Positions 46,601-56,682 of a stretch of DNA of 64,000 nucleotides are shown here, piece by piece. The position numbers and the translations under genes are program-made. The stretch's first letter is position 1, and every line of letters begins with the position of its first letter. Origin of the DNA: Jeotgalibacillus haloalkalitolerans (GTDB lineage: Bacteria > Bacillota > Bacilli > Bacillales > Jeotgalibacillaceae); NCBI RefSeq assembly GCF_034427455.1, contig NZ_JAXQNN010000007.1, positions 62,001 to 126,000 of the forward strand. Reading direction: 5' to 3'. The notes beneath the pieces were generated by a model that saw only the letters and a list, made by a program, of their open reading frames with translations, made no database searches and had not been told where the DNA came from.

Positions 46601-47281
46601 TTATGCATTACGCTCTTCTCTGTACAGCTGCCATCTTTCTTTTGCCATATGCACCATTTTCCGGTCAGTTGAGCTGTGCTGTCTTTCGATAATTTTTGAG
46701 AAATGTCTTGTTGCATCATCATCTTCACCAAGACGCAGCGAAAGCTCGGCAATCAGGTATAGTACACGTTCTGTTGTGATCTGAGAACCTTTATAATCCT
46801 CTTTTGAATACGCTGATTTATAGGCTTCTACAGCAAGCCGCTGAAATCGCTGCTCCTGTTCAGCGTCCCTTCCGCGGAACAGCCAGGAGAGTCTCAGGTA
46901 AAGTCCCGCCAGTGTAATGCTCTTTTCCCTTTTCATCACAGCGATATAAATCGCCAGCTTATAGGCCTTAATGGCATCCTCAATCGAACGCTCACCTGAA
47001 TAATCGAGATGCTGCCAGTGCTTTGAAATCTTTTCTTCAATTTCCTCTTTACCACCGGGAGGGAAATAAGGGGCAAAGTCATCAGTGAACGAATAGCCGC
47101 ATTCCGGACAGACATGTACATGATACAGATTCGGGTTTAATGAATCATTCTCATAAATCGGCATCAGGTCTGTACTGTGCTCTTTGGCACGGACAAACCG
47201 GCCCCTGATTTTTGTTGTTTTAAATGTCTGATTACACAATCCGCAGGTGATGTGCTTTTGATAAAGCGGGGTAATTTCCAT
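46601..47281 (-). CDS. DUF2225-family zinc-finger/TPR-like protein
   Basis: A 226-residue soluble protein. N-terminal CGLC (near 13-16) and CPECG (near 58-62) look like a zinc ribbon; the rest is helical, TPR-like, from about 95. It fits DUF2225, whose function is unknown. GGAGGTG precedes the ATG. Convergent with yuzB and divergent from yutM. Confidence 0.85.
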   Translation of the reverse strand: MEITPLYQKHITCGLCNQTFKTTKIRGRFVRAKEHSTDLMPIYENDSLNPNLYHVHVCPECGYSFTDDFAPYFPPGGKEEIEEKISKHWQHLDYSGERSIEDAIKAYKLAIYIAVMKREKSITLAGLYLRLSWLFRGRDAEQEQRFQRLAVEAYKSAYSKEDYKGSQITTERVLYLIAELSLRLGEDDDATRHFSKIIERQHSSTDRKMVHMAKERWQLYREERNA

Positions 47282-47506
47282 GATGAAACACCTCCAGGTA
47301 GTTCTATATACTCTGATAACCTATATCAATGCTTTAATTATACCCTTAAAATAGGACTTTTGAAACAAATTTATCAGAAAATTTAAAAGTAGAGGGATTT
47401 ACAGGGATGAGGGCACAATATAATGAAACAACCTGATTCCAATCGGTTGAGTACAGCGTGAATTAGCGATATACTAAAATCAGTTAAAAACGTTGGAGGT
47501 GCTGAA

Positions 47507-47869
47507 ATGGCAAATGTAATCAAATTATCAGAAGCTGCAGCGCTTCAGGTGAAAGATATGATGAAGCAGGCTGAAGAGGAAGATGCATATCTTCGCGTAG
47601 CTGTAAAAGGCGGCGGGTGCAGCGGATTATCTTATGGAATGGGCTTTGAACATGAACTTGGTGAAACCGATAAAATAGAGGAACACCACGGAATTCAGGT
47701 ACTTGTAAACAAAGACGACGCTGATATATTGAATGGAACTGAAATTGATTATAAGCAGTCACTGATGGGTGGCGGTTTTACAATTGAAAATCCGAATGCA
47801 ATCGCATCATGCGGCTGTGGATCTTCATTCAGAACAGCGACGAAGACAGGTACACCTGAGAATTGTTAA
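47507..47869 (+). CDS. yutM: HesB/IscA-type Fe-S A-type carrier (YutM)
   Basis: A 120-residue A-type carrier. The cluster ligands are C38 in GGGCSGLSY and the CGCG pair in SCGCGSSF near 103-110. It delivers clusters to target apoproteins, acting with SufBCD and YutI. GGAGGTG precedes the ATG. A strong bidirectional terminator follows. Confidence 0.93.
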   Translation: MANVIKLSEAAALQVKDMMKQAEEEDAYLRVAVKGGGCSGLSYGMGFEHELGETDKIEEHHGIQVLVNKDDADILNGTEIDYKQSLMGGGFTIENPNAIASCGCGSSFRTATKTGTPENC

Positions 47870-47872
47870 TAT

Positions 47873-47910
47873 TAAAAAAATCGCCGGCGCTTATGCCGGC
47901 GATTTTTTTA
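47873..47910. terminator. Bidirectional terminator
   Basis: Perfect stem AAAAAAATCGCCGGC with its complement, flanked by A7 and T7. Confidence 0.92.
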
Positions 47911-48555
47911 TATACCTTTTAAAGCCTCTTTAATCGGCTGATCTCCATTCACCAATTCAATTGTTTTATGATGAAGATTAGTACAGAGAATGGATTCCAC
48001 CAGTACTGTGGCGACATCCTCACGTGTGATTTCACCCTCACGATGCTTCATTTCTTCTGATACATCAATTTTATCTGTTGCTTTGTCATCCGTTAAGGCA
48101 CCCGGACGCACAATTGTGTAATTCAGCCCGCTTTGTTTTAAGTGAACGTCTGCATCATGTTTTGCCTGCAGGTAATGATGGAACGTATCGCTGTCTCCTG
48201 CGATTGACGGGTCGTCTGCACCCATCGAGCTTAGCATAATGAACCGCTCAATACCTTTTTCCTTGGCAAAGTCGACAGCCTTGATTGCACCATCACGGTC
48301 AACAGCCGTTGTCTTATCAGTTCCGGTATCAGGTCCTGAACCTGCAGCAAAAATGACTGCATTGACATCTTCAAACGCATAGTTGAAGGCCTGTTCCAGG
48401 TCTGCAATAATCGGCCTTGCACCGAGATCCTCCATCTCTTTGGACTGTTCGGATTTCCGGATCATTGCTTTTACAAGATGCTGTTCACTCTCAGCAAGCT
48501 TCTTCACTGCCATTCGTCCAGTCGTTCCATTTGCACCAATTACGAGTACATGCAT
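47908..48555 (-). CDS. NAD(P)H-binding atypical SDR (YhfK-like)
   Basis: 215 residues from the ATG at 48555, preceded by GGAGAG. Rossmann motif GANGTTG near 7-13 and the segment FIMLSSMGADDP near 113-124; no classic YxxxK. Similar to the small NmrA-like/atypical SDRs such as YhfK, which are often NADPH-binding sensors or reductases. Substrate unknown. Convergent with yutM. Confidence 0.87.
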   Translation of the reverse strand: MHVLVIGANGTTGRMAVKKLAESEQHLVKAMIRKSEQSKEMEDLGARPIIADLEQAFNYAFEDVNAVIFAAGSGPDTGTDKTTAVDRDGAIKAVDFAKEKGIERFIMLSSMGADDPSIAGDSDTFHHYLQAKHDADVHLKQSGLNYTIVRPGALTDDKATDKIDVSEEMKHREGEITREDVATVLVESILCTNLHHKTIELVNGDQPIKEALKGI

Positions 48556-48623
48556 GGTATCACTCTCCAAAAATTAGTTGATACTCTATATCATACCCTG
48601 GCAGAATTTTGCTAAACGAATGA

Positions 48624-49619
48624 TCAACTGAACATAGACGTACTGTGCATTGGCTGCACGCGTGCTTTTGGATCAATTGAAGCCTTGGCATTATTAACAG
48701 CTGTCGGTGCTTCACCGAATCCTGAAGCGATCAGCTTTACTTTCCCGTCATACGTACACACATCACCTGCTGCGTAAATGCCTGGAATATTCGTTTCCAT
48801 CCGTGAATTTACAACAATTGAATTTTTCTCAATCTCAAGCGTCCATTCTTTAATCGGACCAAGAGAAGAGACAAAGCCGTAATTCACGATTAAGTGATCA
48901 AAGTTCAGTACGGTTGTTTCTTCTTCCTTCGCTTTTTGCAGCGTCAGTGACTGAATGACATCATTCATTGTCTGGTAACCGACAGGCACATAAGGTGTCA
49001 TCACGTTTACACTGGACTGCTTCAACTGCTCAACGCTTGCTTCATGTGCGCGGAATGTATCGCGTCTGTGAACGAGTGTAACTGATTTGGCCACCGGCTC
49101 AAGCATCAGTGCCCAGTCAACTGCTGAGTCACCGCCGCCTAACAGCACGACATCCTGATCTTTGAAGTTTGAAAGATCTTCTATAAAGTAATGAAGATTT
49201 TTCTCTTCAAAATCATTCAATCCATCCAGGTTTAATTTTCTCGGCTGGAATGCGCCGTTACCTGCAGTAATAATGATGGTTCTTGTATAATGAACTTCTT
49301 CCGGCGTCGTCAGGACAAATACACCGTCCTCACGCTTTTCAACGTGTGTAACTTCCTGACCCAGACGGATTTCGGTATCAAAGCGTGACATTTGAGCGGT
49401 TAAGTTATCAACCAGCTCCTGTGCTTTTACTTTCGGAAAACCTGCAACATCATATATATATTTATCAGGATATAAAGCAGTCAGCTGTCCGCCAAGATGC
49501 GGAAGACTTTCAATCAGCTTTACACTTGCCTGGCGCATACCGCCGTAAAAAGCTGTAAATAAACCAACCGGACCGCCGCCTATCACCGTAATATCATAAA
49601 CCGAAGTATCTTCTTTCAT
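48624..49619 (-). CDS. yumC: Ferredoxin/flavodoxin--NADP+ reductase type 2 (YumC)
   Basis: 331 residues from the ATG at 49619, chosen because MKEDTSVYD fits the family start; an adjacent ATG at 49622 is the alternative, both after GGAGGG. FAD motif [16 protein letters not shown] near 12-27, NADPH motif [13 protein letters not shown] near 155-167 and a C-terminal [10 protein letters not shown]. It resembles thioredoxin reductase but lacks the CxxC pair, as expected for YumC. It supplies electrons to ferredoxins and flavodoxins. Confidence 0.94.
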   Translation of the reverse strand: MKEDTSVYDITVIGGGPVGLFTAFYGGMRQASVKLIESLPHLGGQLTALYPDKYIYDVAGFPKVKAQELVDNLTAQMSRFDTEIRLGQEVTHVEKREDGVFVLTTPEEVHYTRTIIITAGNGAFQPRKLNLDGLNDFEEKNLHYFIEDLSNFKDQDVVLLGGGDSAVDWALMLEPVAKSVTLVHRRDTFRAHEASVEQLKQSSVNVMTPYVPVGYQTMNDVIQSLTLQKAKEEETTVLNFDHLIVNYGFVSSLGPIKEWTLEIEKNSIVVNSRMETNIPGIYAAGDVCTYDGKVKLIASGFGEAPTAVNNAKASIDPKARVQPMHSTSMFS

Positions 49620-49830
49620 CATGAGATCCCTCCACAAAACCTGATTTGCATGTAGTGTACCACATCATTCTATACAATAACCTTTCACGAGGTTCTGAAG
49701 ATGCACTTTTCAGACTTTTGGATGAAGACACAAAGTTTTCAGATTTTATCATAAAACCTTGAAATAAGAAGAAAAAAAGAATATGATGGTCTAAGATAAA
49801 GAATCAATAGAAGAAGTATGGTGTTCATTT

Positions 49831-49848
49831 TCGTGAACAATTTCACAA
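49831..49848 (+). promoter_or_regulatory. Rex operator upstream of the NADH dehydrogenase gene
   Basis: TCGTGAACAATTTCACAA fits the Rex consensus TTGTGAA-N4-TTCACAA with one mismatch in the half-sites (C for T at position 2). It lies 72 bp before the start. In B. subtilis ndh is repressed by Rex when NADH is low. The rest of 49620-49830 shows no gene. Confidence 0.85.
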
Positions 49849-49920
49849 TCTTTTATAAGGGCAAGCGTTGCTGCCTTAAAAGCATCGTAATCTCATATTA
49901 AAAAGGTGGAAGTGATCCAA

Positions 49921-51135
49921 TTGAAAAGACCAACAGTGGTTGTTTTAGGAGCAGGATACGGCGGATTATCCGTTATTACTAAACTTCAGAAGCTTGTGAA
50001 TGCAGACGATGCAGATATTATTCTTGTGAATAAGAATGATTACCATTATGAATCAACATGGCTGCATGAAGCAGCAGCAGGTACAATGTCTCCGGATGCA
50101 GTGCGCTATGATATCGGCGGCGTGCTTGATAAAGGTAAAGTAAACTTTGTACAGGCAACTGTTGAAAATATTGATACAAAAGCTCAGAAAGTCATCACAG
50201 ACCGTTCTGAAATCAGCTATGACTACCTTGTAGTCGGCCTTGGTTTCGAAGGCGAAACGTTCGGAATCCCTGGCTTGAAAGAGCACGCTTTCTCTATAGC
50301 TAACGTGAAAGCTGCACGCCAGATCCGTGACCACATTGAATATCAGTTCGCAACTTACAGCCTTGAAGAAGTAAAAGATCCTTCAAGACTGACAATTATC
50401 GTAGGTGGCGCAGGCTTCACAGGAATTGAATTTCTTGGAGAACTTGCTGACCGTCTTCCGGAGCTATGTGAAGAATACGATGTAGATCCTAAAGCAGTTC
50501 GTATTCTTTGTGTTGAAGCTGCACCAATGGTTCTTCCAGGGTTTGACGAAGAGCTTGTTGAATATGCAGTGAACTACCTGAAGAGTAAAGGGATCGAATT
50601 CTCAATCGGAACACCTCTTACAGAAGCAACGCCAGAGGGTGTGAAGATTAAAAAAGGTGAAGATGTATTCGAAGAAATTCCTGCAAAAACAGTTGTATGG
50701 GCTGCCGGCGTTCGCGGTAACTCAATCATTGAAAAAGCAGGCTTTGAAAATATGCGTGCCCGCATCAAGGTTGATCCGGACCTTCGCGCACCTGGACACA
50801 ACAACGTATTCATCGTTGGAGACTGCGCACTAATGATCAATGCACAGACAGAACGTCCATACCCGCCAACAGCACAGATCGCAATGCAGCAAGGTGCACA
50901 CACTGCACACAACCTGGTTGCACTGTTCAAGGGTGAAGAGCTTGAGCCATTCACGCCTGATCTGAAAGGTACAGTATGCTCACTAGGTGAAAATGAAGCA
51001 ATCGGCGAAGTATTCGGCCGTAAAATTACAGGTAAAAAAGCTGCTATGATGAAAAAAGTCATCGACAACCGTGCATTATACATTCTCGGTGGTCCTGGCC
51101 TTGTATTCAAAAAGGGTAAGCTGAACATGTTTTAA
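49921..51135 (+). CDS. ndh: Type II NADH:quinone oxidoreductase (Ndh/YumB)
   Basis: 404 residues from TTG at 49921, giving the expected start [25 protein letters not shown] stands before it, and the GTG at 49906 would be inside that site. FAD motif GAGYGG, NAD motif [11 protein letters not shown] near 162-172, and FAD segment FIVGDCAL near 297. The C-terminal region ends in GKLNMF and would anchor it to the membrane face. It oxidises NADH and reduces menaquinone without pumping. The Rex box upstream agrees. B. subtilis has both Ndh (YjlD) and YumB; by position this is YumB, by regulation Ndh. Confidence 0.92.
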   Translation: MKRPTVVVLGAGYGGLSVITKLQKLVNADDADIILVNKNDYHYESTWLHEAAAGTMSPDAVRYDIGGVLDKGKVNFVQATVENIDTKAQKVITDRSEISYDYLVVGLGFEGETFGIPGLKEHAFSIANVKAARQIRDHIEYQFATYSLEEVKDPSRLTIIVGGAGFTGIEFLGELADRLPELCEEYDVDPKAVRILCVEAAPMVLPGFDEELVEYAVNYLKSKGIEFSIGTPLTEATPEGVKIKKGEDVFEEIPAKTVVWAAGVRGNSIIEKAGFENMRARIKVDPDLRAPGHNNVFIVGDCALMINAQTERPYPPTAQIAMQQGAHTAHNLVALFKGEELEPFTPDLKGTVCSLGENEAIGEVFGRKITGKKAAMMKKVIDNRALYILGGPGLVFKKGKLNMF

Positions 51136-51136
51136 T

Positions 51137-51165
51137 AAAAAGAGCAGCTGCGGCTGCTCTTTTTC
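51137..51165. terminator. Terminator after ndh
   Basis: Stem AGAGCAGC/GCTGCTCT with flanking A and T runs. Confidence 0.88.
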
Positions 51166-51185
51166 TACATATAAGGGGTGTAGTC

Positions 51186-51668
51186 ATGAAAAGGGGAAAA
51201 GTATGGCTGGGCGCTGCGGGCGTCATTGAAAACAGTAAAGGCGAATGGCTCGTCGTCAAGAAAAAGTACGGCGGTCTAAAAGGAAAATGGTCTATTCCGG
51301 CAGGGTTTGTGGAAGAAGGGGAAACAGCAGATCAGGCAGCCGTCAGAGAAGTGAAAGAAGAAACAGGCATCACAGCAGAAGTGATTAAAGTAGCCGGCTT
51401 CAGGAGCGGGGTGCTGAAGGATACGATCAGTGATAATATGATTATATTTGTTATGAAAGCAGTGGATGAATCTGAGGCGCTGCAGGTTCCTGAAGAGGAG
51501 ATCGCAGAGGCGGCGTGGATTGAAAAGAGTGAGCTTAGGAATCATCCGGATGTATCTTCTATGATCCCGGTGATGATTGATCATGAAGAAGCAGCGACGC
51601 TTGAAATCAACCGTGATTCAAACCCTGGCGATCAATTTGGTTATACGAAGTATCATTTGTTTTTCTAA
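51186..51668 (+). CDS. Nudix hydrolase
   Basis: 160 residues with a complete Nudix box from about G40: the pattern GFVEEGETADQAAVREVKEE, then TG, fits GX5EX7REUXEEXGU. Cytosolic. Substrate (nucleoside diphosphate derivative) not evident. Close after the ndh terminator with GGGGTGTAGTC before the ATG. The 240 bp after it hold no gene that I can support. Confidence 0.92.
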   Translation: MKRGKVWLGAAGVIENSKGEWLVVKKKYGGLKGKWSIPAGFVEEGETADQAAVREVKEETGITAEVIKVAGFRSGVLKDTISDNMIIFVMKAVDESEALQVPEEEIAEAAWIEKSELRNHPDVSSMIPVMIDHEEAATLEINRDSNPGDQFGYTKYHLFF

Positions 51669-51911
51669 GGCTAACTTTAATCATGCAGTCCCTGGGTTGG
51701 AGAAACTTTGAATTCAACGTTTCTATAGACCAATTGTGAACAAATTGCGAAATTCACCCACAGTTCTAAATTTTCTGATAATTAAAGAAAAAGGAAGAAA
51801 CGGGTTAATGTATTCGCTTTCATGCGCTTTTTTCACCAAATTTGCTGCTTTTCAGCTCTAAAGTGTCCGTGCTATAGTACTCTCAATACATCAGAAGAGA
51901 GGGTGCTTCAT

Positions 51912-52019
51912 ATGAAGAAACAGACAAATTGCAGCTATTGTGCTGGTAAAGGATATTTTCAATTAAGACTAGGTGGATCAGAAACCTGCCCTAACTGTGG
52001 AGGGGAAGGTAAAAAATAG
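51912..52019 (+). CDS. yuiA: YuiA-like 35-residue zinc-finger protein
   Basis: 35 residues from the ATG at 51912, preceded by AGAGGG. It contains two CxxCxGxG motifs (CSYCAGKG near 7-14 and CPNCGGEG near 26-33), the DnaJ-type zinc-binding repeat. Such tiny proteins are found as YuiA in Bacillus. A terminator follows directly. Function unknown. Confidence 0.85.
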   Translation: MKKQTNCSYCAGKGYFQLRLGGSETCPNCGGEGKK

Positions 52020-52030
52020 ATGATACAAGA

Positions 52031-52058
52031 GCCGGGTGCATATGCATCCGGTTTTTTT
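52031..52058 (+). terminator. Terminator after yuiA
   Basis: Stem CCGGGTGC/GCATCCGG followed by T7. Confidence 0.88.
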
Positions 52059-52169
52059 CTGGTTTGAGAGGGGGTGCTTTTTTGATATTTTAGCCCGGAG
52101 ACCAGGGAATGTAATGAACGGATATGTCATCAAAAACCCTGAAAAGCTGTCAGTGTGCGCGTTGATTAC

Positions 52170-52250
52170 ATCAAGAATCCGGGTGTATCGCTACAACTTC
52201 ATCGTGGATTGCTACATCCTAGCCGGAAACAGCGACAAGTGCACGCGCCA
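52170..52250. repeat. Tandem 21-bp repeats (array 5)
   Basis: Units at 52170, 52192, 52213 and 52234 with steps of 22, 21 and 21. Close in order and sequence to array 4 (AAGAATCCGGGTGTATCGC matches AAGAACCCGGGCGTATCGC). It lies after the yuiA terminator. Confidence 0.82.
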
Positions 52251-52354
52251 GCCCTGTACTAACTTTGTGTCATCAAATTGAACGTTAATACACGAGCATT
52301 GCACTGGATTCCCAAGTGATGTACACTGTTCTAGTGAACATGGAGGTGTATCAT

Positions 52355-52681
52355 TTGGCTTCGTTTGGATTGGCTGAACTTTTAATTTCAATGATGCTGT
52401 TTCTGATCTTATTTTTTGGAATCGGCTTTTTATTAAATATGTTACTACGTATGACATGGATCATGGCAGTGATTTATCCAGTCATTACAATTTTAATTGT
52501 CGATGAAGTCAGATTCATCGAGTATTTTCGTGAACCGGGAGATTCTTTTTCTGCACTCGGGACCCGATTTGTTTCGCTGGCACCAGCGGATATTTTAATA
52601 TTATCAAGCGGTATGGCAGGCGCTATCATTGCAGGACTTGTAATGATTTGGCTCCGTAAGCAGGGTTACCGAATGTTCTAA
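52355..52681 (+). CDS. yuiB: YuiB-family membrane protein, TTG start
   Basis: 108 residues from TTG at 52355, with GGAGGTG at 52342-52348 six bases away; the ATG at 52316 has no ribosome site. Three membrane helices, with the hallmark FFGIGFLLNMLLRMTWIMAV near 20-39 and the closing KQGYRMF. Function unknown. Position between YuiA and YuiC is conserved with B. subtilis. Confidence 0.88.
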   Translation: MASFGLAELLISMMLFLILFFGIGFLLNMLLRMTWIMAVIYPVITILIVDEVRFIEYFREPGDSFSALGTRFVSLAPADILILSSGMAGAIIAGLVMIWLRKQGYRMF

Positions 52682-52710
52682 AGCTCCCCGGATAAGGTGG
52701 AGCTTTTTTA
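52681..52710 (+). terminator. Terminator after yuiB
   Basis: Stem AAGCTCC/GGAGCTT followed by T6. Confidence 0.78.
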
Positions 52711-52802
52711 ATTGTCAGTCAATTCAAAGGATTAGGTCTATCGTCATCAATGATTAATCTTTGTCATATAGGGAATATGTAATTTTGGAAGGAGTAGATG
52801 TA

Positions 52803-53441
52803 ATGTCTAAATTAGTAAAAGTATCTGCAGGGATAATTCTTGCAGGGCTTGCTTCGTTATTTTTTACGCAGGAAAACAAAGCAGCAGCAGAAGGATGGTC
52901 CATTGCGTTGCCATCTGAAGAAATGGTGCCCGTTGTTGAAGATATGAGAATGTTACAGGACAGAGAGCTGTCTTTAACATCAAAAACACTTTCAAGCGAG
53001 GATGCGGCGTTTAAACTGCTTGCCTCTAAAGTAAAAGGCAATGAAGAGAAAGCTGTGCCGAGACATGTAGTGGACAACCCATCAAAAACTGTTACAGCTA
53101 CAGGTTACACTGCCGGAATAGAATCAACAGGAAAAGAGCCTGGTGATGACCTCTACGGAATTACGTTTTCTGGTATTGAAGTAAAAAGAGATCTTTACTC
53201 AACGATCGCAGCTGACCCAAAAGTGTTTCCGATTGGAACAGTGATGTTTATTCCGGGATACGGTTATGGTGTTGTAGCAGATACAGGAAGTGCAATTAAA
53301 GGAAACATCATAGATCTGTATTTTGATACAGTAGATGAAGTGTTTAATGAGTGGGGCAAGCAGAAGGTTGAAGTATACGTACTGAAGGAAGGCGACGGTA
53401 CGCTGACTGAAGAGGAGTTTGCAGAATTAAATAATCAATAA
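52803..53441 (+). CDS. yuiC: 3D-domain secreted protein (YuiC)
   Basis: 212 residues from the ATG at 52803, preceded by GGAAGGAG; a longer frame from 52761 is not used. Signal peptide or membrane anchor near 6-24. The C-terminal 3D domain has its three aspartates in [11 protein letters not shown] and IDLYFDT near 158-182, and ATGYTAG near 99 begins the domain. YuiC is a spore-associated lytic transglycosylase-like protein (Sps1 type), likely acting on peptidoglycan. Confidence 0.9.
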   Translation: MSKLVKVSAGIILAGLASLFFTQENKAAAEGWSIALPSEEMVPVVEDMRMLQDRELSLTSKTLSSEDAAFKLLASKVKGNEEKAVPRHVVDNPSKTVTATGYTAGIESTGKEPGDDLYGITFSGIEVKRDLYSTIAADPKVFPIGTVMFIPGYGYGVVADTGSAIKGNIIDLYFDTVDEVFNEWGKQKVEVYVLKEGDGTLTEEEFAELNNQ

Positions 53442-53442
53442 T

Positions 53443-53484
53443 AAAAAGTGTCACGCTCTATTTTTGAAGCGTGACACTTTTTTA
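53443..53484. terminator. Bidirectional terminator
   Basis: Long stem AAAAGTGTCACGCT/AGCGTGACACTTTT with T and A runs on both sides. Confidence 0.92.
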
Positions 53485-54294
53485 ATGCATCTGCAGGTCA
53501 TCAGGCAGAATAATTTTGTTGTATTGCTCCGGATGCAAAATCTTACCGAGCTTGATCAAACCTTCGAGTAACCGGGGGGAAGGTCTGCAGTAGAGTGCTT
53601 CTTCAAGTACGTGTACTTTACCTGTTTTGACAGCATCCATGTCAGGCCATCCCGGTCTTTTATTCAAAATAGCAGGGTTTACTTTTCGCGGCTGCACACC
53701 AACCCATGCCATACAGATGACGTCAGGATTTTTGTTTAAGACATCCGCCCAGTCGGTCTGAATACTGGCCAGTTCAACTGACTCATAAAGGTTCACGCCA
53801 CCTGCAAGACGGCTGATCTCTGTCAGCCAGTTCACACCGCCTGGCGTAAAAACAGGCTTTGGCCACCATTCCCAGTAGAGGGAGGGAGGAGCTTTAACTT
53901 CTGCTGCCGCTATTTTACAATCTTCAATTACTGCTCTGAACGCCAGTGCAACCCTTTCAGCACGCTCAGGAATTCCCGCTGCCTGTCCGAGAGTCTGAAG
54001 GTCCTGCACGATATCCTCAAGTGACTGAGGATTAAAGCAGATATGATGGAGCCCTCGTCTGTCGAGCTCTTCTATGTTCTTTTCCATGCCGGGTACGCTC
54101 AACGAGGAAAGGATCAGGTCTGGCTTAAGTGCCTCTACTTTATCGATATCAATTGACAGGTCCGGGCCAAGCTGTTCAAGCGCTTTGACTTCAGCCGGCC
54201 AGTCTGAAAAATCGTCAACGCCGACAATGGAATCCATCAGCCCGAGATAAGCAGCGAGCTCAGTATTGCTTGGACAAAGTGACACAATTCTCAT
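53482..54294 (-). CDS. BtuF-like cobalamin/metal-binding protein without signal peptide
   Basis: A 270-residue protein of the type III periplasmic-binding fold (BtuF/FhuD). It starts MRIVSLCPSNTELAAYLG with no signal peptide or lipobox, unlike exported binding proteins. The conserved SLYWEWWPKPVFTPGG near 138-153 and WADVLNKNPDVI are family features. No transporter genes are adjacent, so it may be a cytosolic ligand-binding protein. It is 14 bp downstream of the PAP2-like gene on the same strand. Confidence 0.85.
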   Translation of the reverse strand: MRIVSLCPSNTELAAYLGLMDSIVGVDDFSDWPAEVKALEQLGPDLSIDIDKVEALKPDLILSSLSVPGMEKNIEELDRRGLHHICFNPQSLEDIVQDLQTLGQAAGIPERAERVALAFRAVIEDCKIAAAEVKAPPSLYWEWWPKPVFTPGGVNWLTEISRLAGGVNLYESVELASIQTDWADVLNKNPDVICMAWVGVQPRKVNPAILNKRPGWPDMDAVKTGKVHVLEEALYCRPSPRLLEGLIKLGKILHPEQYNKIILPDDLQMH

Positions 54295-54308
54295 GATTGA
54301 ACCTCCAT

Positions 54309-54788
54309 TTAAAGCGTAATCAGATAATGTACAAGTAAGGTCAGAAAGATCCCTGTAAGCCCGCCGAAAAACACCTCAATCGGTTTATGGCCAAGGAGCG
54401 TTTTCAGCTCTTTTCGCCTTTCTTCCTCATCCTTATTCTGCCAGCCTTTAGCTTCAGAGACGAATTTATTAAAGTCCCGCATCAGCTGATTAATGACAGC
54501 AGCCTGTTCACCCGCCTGGAAACGCACGCCTGTTGCATCAAACATCGTAATGATGGCAAAGACAGTTGCAAGTGCAAATACGGGAGAAGAAAGCCCGTTT
54601 TCTATTGCAATGCCGGTTGCCAGTGCCGTTACAGCGGCTGAATGCGAGCTTGGCATGCCGCCTGTAGAAGTTACAAGTGACCAGTCCACTTTACGTGAGG
54701 CTGCAAATTGAATCGGTACTTTTACAACCTGGGCAAATAAAATTGCAAATAATGAAGCCCATAGAGGAAAATTGCTGAAGAGTTCCAT
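54309..54788 (-). CDS. yuiD: Divergent PAP2-family membrane protein (YuiD)
   Basis: A 159-residue membrane protein with three to four helices. The divergent PAP2 motif GGMPSSHSAAVTALATG near 43-59 (SxxHS) marks the acid-phosphatase fold, and FDATGVRFQAGEQA near 83 is typical of YuiD/DUF212. It may dephosphorylate a lipid or polyprenyl phosphate. Divergent from pepA. Confidence 0.9.
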   Translation of the reverse strand: MELFSNFPLWASLFAILFAQVVKVPIQFAASRKVDWSLVTSTGGMPSSHSAAVTALATGIAIENGLSSPVFALATVFAIITMFDATGVRFQAGEQAAVINQLMRDFNKFVSEAKGWQNKDEEERRKELKTLLGHKPIEVFFGGLTGIFLTLLVHYLITL

Positions 54789-54917
54789 AGACGTTTGTCA
54801 TCCTTTCAAATGGCAGGAGTTTTAAGCAAGTATACCATATTTCAAAGACGCTTCGGATGTACGGTAATCGAATTATCATAACATTTACAGTATACTTAAT
54901 CAGTGGAGGTGTTTGAT

Positions 54918-56432
54918 ATGAAATGGACGATACATAATAATGAGAAAGTACTTAAGGAGCAACACGGTTATCTGGCAGCGGGTATCTGGAATCAGCCGGT
55001 CGTTTCAGATTTTTCGAAGGAAATTGATGAACAGATGAATGGCGGACTGACTGAACTGATCAAGGAAGGTGACATTGAAACCAAGTCAAAGCAGGTGACG
55101 ATTTTACCTACACTTGGCGCTCTGCCTGCGAAAAGAATGATTTTCTCAGGACTTGGCAAAGAGGCTGATCTGACATTTGAAGACTTAAGAGAAAGCTTCG
55201 GTGCACTCGGGAAGACGCTTAAAAAGAAGAAAGTGTCGACGCTCGCCGTTGCATTGGATTCATATAAAGGGAATGATTTTGAAGCAACGGATATTGCACA
55301 GGCGCTGATCGAAGGTATGACACTTTCGATGTATGAATTTGAAGGTTATAAAAAGAAATCAAATATACCTGACGTGGAGCTTGAAGAACTGCACATTTTC
55401 ACTGAGCATGATCCGCAGGAAATCGAAGCAGCACTTGAAGTTGGACAGGCACTGGCTGAAGGTACGAATGAAGCGAGAACACTGGTCAATATGCCTTCTA
55501 ACCTGCTGACTTCAGTGAAAATGGCTGAGTACGCGAAAGAAATGGCTGAGAGACATGATTTTGACATTGAAATTCTTGGCAAGGAAGAAATTGAAGAGAT
55601 GGGCATGGGCGCGCTGCTTGCAGTGAACCAGGGGTCTGAAATCCCGCCGCGCATGATTGTCATGAAACACCAGGCAACTGAAAAATGGGAAGATGTGCTG
55701 GCGCTTATCGGTAAAGGGATCACATTTGATACAGGCGGTTATTCAATTAAGCCAAAAGACGGCATCGTTGGTATGAAAGCTGATATGGGTGGTGCAGCCG
55801 CTGTTCTCGGCGCAATGGAGATCATCGGACGCCTGAAGCCGGAGCAGAATGTCATGGCAGTCATTGCCGCAACTGACAATATGATCAGCCATACAGCATT
55901 TAAGCCGGATGATGTCATCACATCTTTAAGCGGAAAGACGATTGAGATTCTAAATACAGACGCTGAAGGCAGACTGGTACTGGCTGATGCTGTCACTTAC
56001 GCAAAACAGCATGGTGCAAATTATCTCGTAGACGTAGCCACGCTCACTGGCGGTGTCATTGTTGCGCTTGGTCTTGATAAAACAGGCGCATTAACCAATA
56101 ACGAACCGCTGTTCGAAAAGGTGCTTGAGGCTTCTGTGGAAGCAGGAGAGTTTATCTGGCAGCTTCCTTATACAGAAGGGGATAGAAAGCGTGTACGAAA
56201 CAGTTCTGTGGCAGACCTGAATAACTCACCGGGCCGGGATGGTCACGCACTCTTTGCTGGTGCATTCATCGGTGAATTCACAGAAGGCACACCATGGGTT
56301 CACCTGGATATCGCAGGAACAGCGACAACAAAATCAGCTCACCTGCTTGGTCCTGCAGGCGGAACTGGTGCAATGGCCAGAACGCTTGCACTTTTAACAG
56401 AGCAGTTTGTGCTTGAGAGATCAGAGAAATAA
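54918..56432 (+). CDS. pepA: Leucyl aminopeptidase PepA (YuiE)
   Basis: 504 residues from the ATG at 54918, preceded by GGAGGTG; a GTG at 54903 falls within that site. The N-terminal macrodomain-like part is followed by the M17 peptidase domain with the binuclear zinc site: [10 protein letters not shown] near 270-279, MKADMGG near 288, and signature NTDAEGRL near 345-352. It cleaves N-terminal Leu and other residues as a hexamer. Confidence 0.95.
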   Translation: MKWTIHNNEKVLKEQHGYLAAGIWNQPVVSDFSKEIDEQMNGGLTELIKEGDIETKSKQVTILPTLGALPAKRMIFSGLGKEADLTFEDLRESFGALGKTLKKKKVSTLAVALDSYKGNDFEATDIAQALIEGMTLSMYEFEGYKKKSNIPDVELEELHIFTEHDPQEIEAALEVGQALAEGTNEARTLVNMPSNLLTSVKMAEYAKEMAERHDFDIEILGKEEIEEMGMGALLAVNQGSEIPPRMIVMKHQATEKWEDVLALIGKGITFDTGGYSIKPKDGIVGMKADMGGAAAVLGAMEIIGRLKPEQNVMAVIAATDNMISHTAFKPDDVITSLSGKTIEILNTDAEGRLVLADAVTYAKQHGANYLVDVATLTGGVIVALGLDKTGALTNNEPLFEKVLEASVEAGEFIWQLPYTEGDRKRVRNSSVADLNNSPGRDGHALFAGAFIGEFTEGTPWVHLDIAGTATTKSAHLLGPAGGTGAMARTLALLTEQFVLERSEK

Positions 56433-56440
56433 GGTTTTGG

Positions 56441-56474
56441 GAAATGTCCTTTTATGAGGGCATTTTCTTTTTTA
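56441..56474 (+). terminator. Probable terminator after pepA
   Basis: Stem AAATGTCCT/AGGGCATTT followed by a T-rich stretch. Confidence 0.65.
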
Positions 56475-56682
56475 TGCGGCACGTAGACCTCCGTCCAGAG
56501 ATACGCCATTTTCATAATAATTCTGAAAAACCACACCTGAATCCTTACGCAGCATGCTCCTTCATACAACTCCAAACTAACCCATTGACAACCACACTTT
56601 TACTCTGTTAATGTATGAAAGGTGTTTTAATACGTTACCTGTTTAGCAGAGTAAAGAATTTTTAAAAAAGGAGTTCATATAG

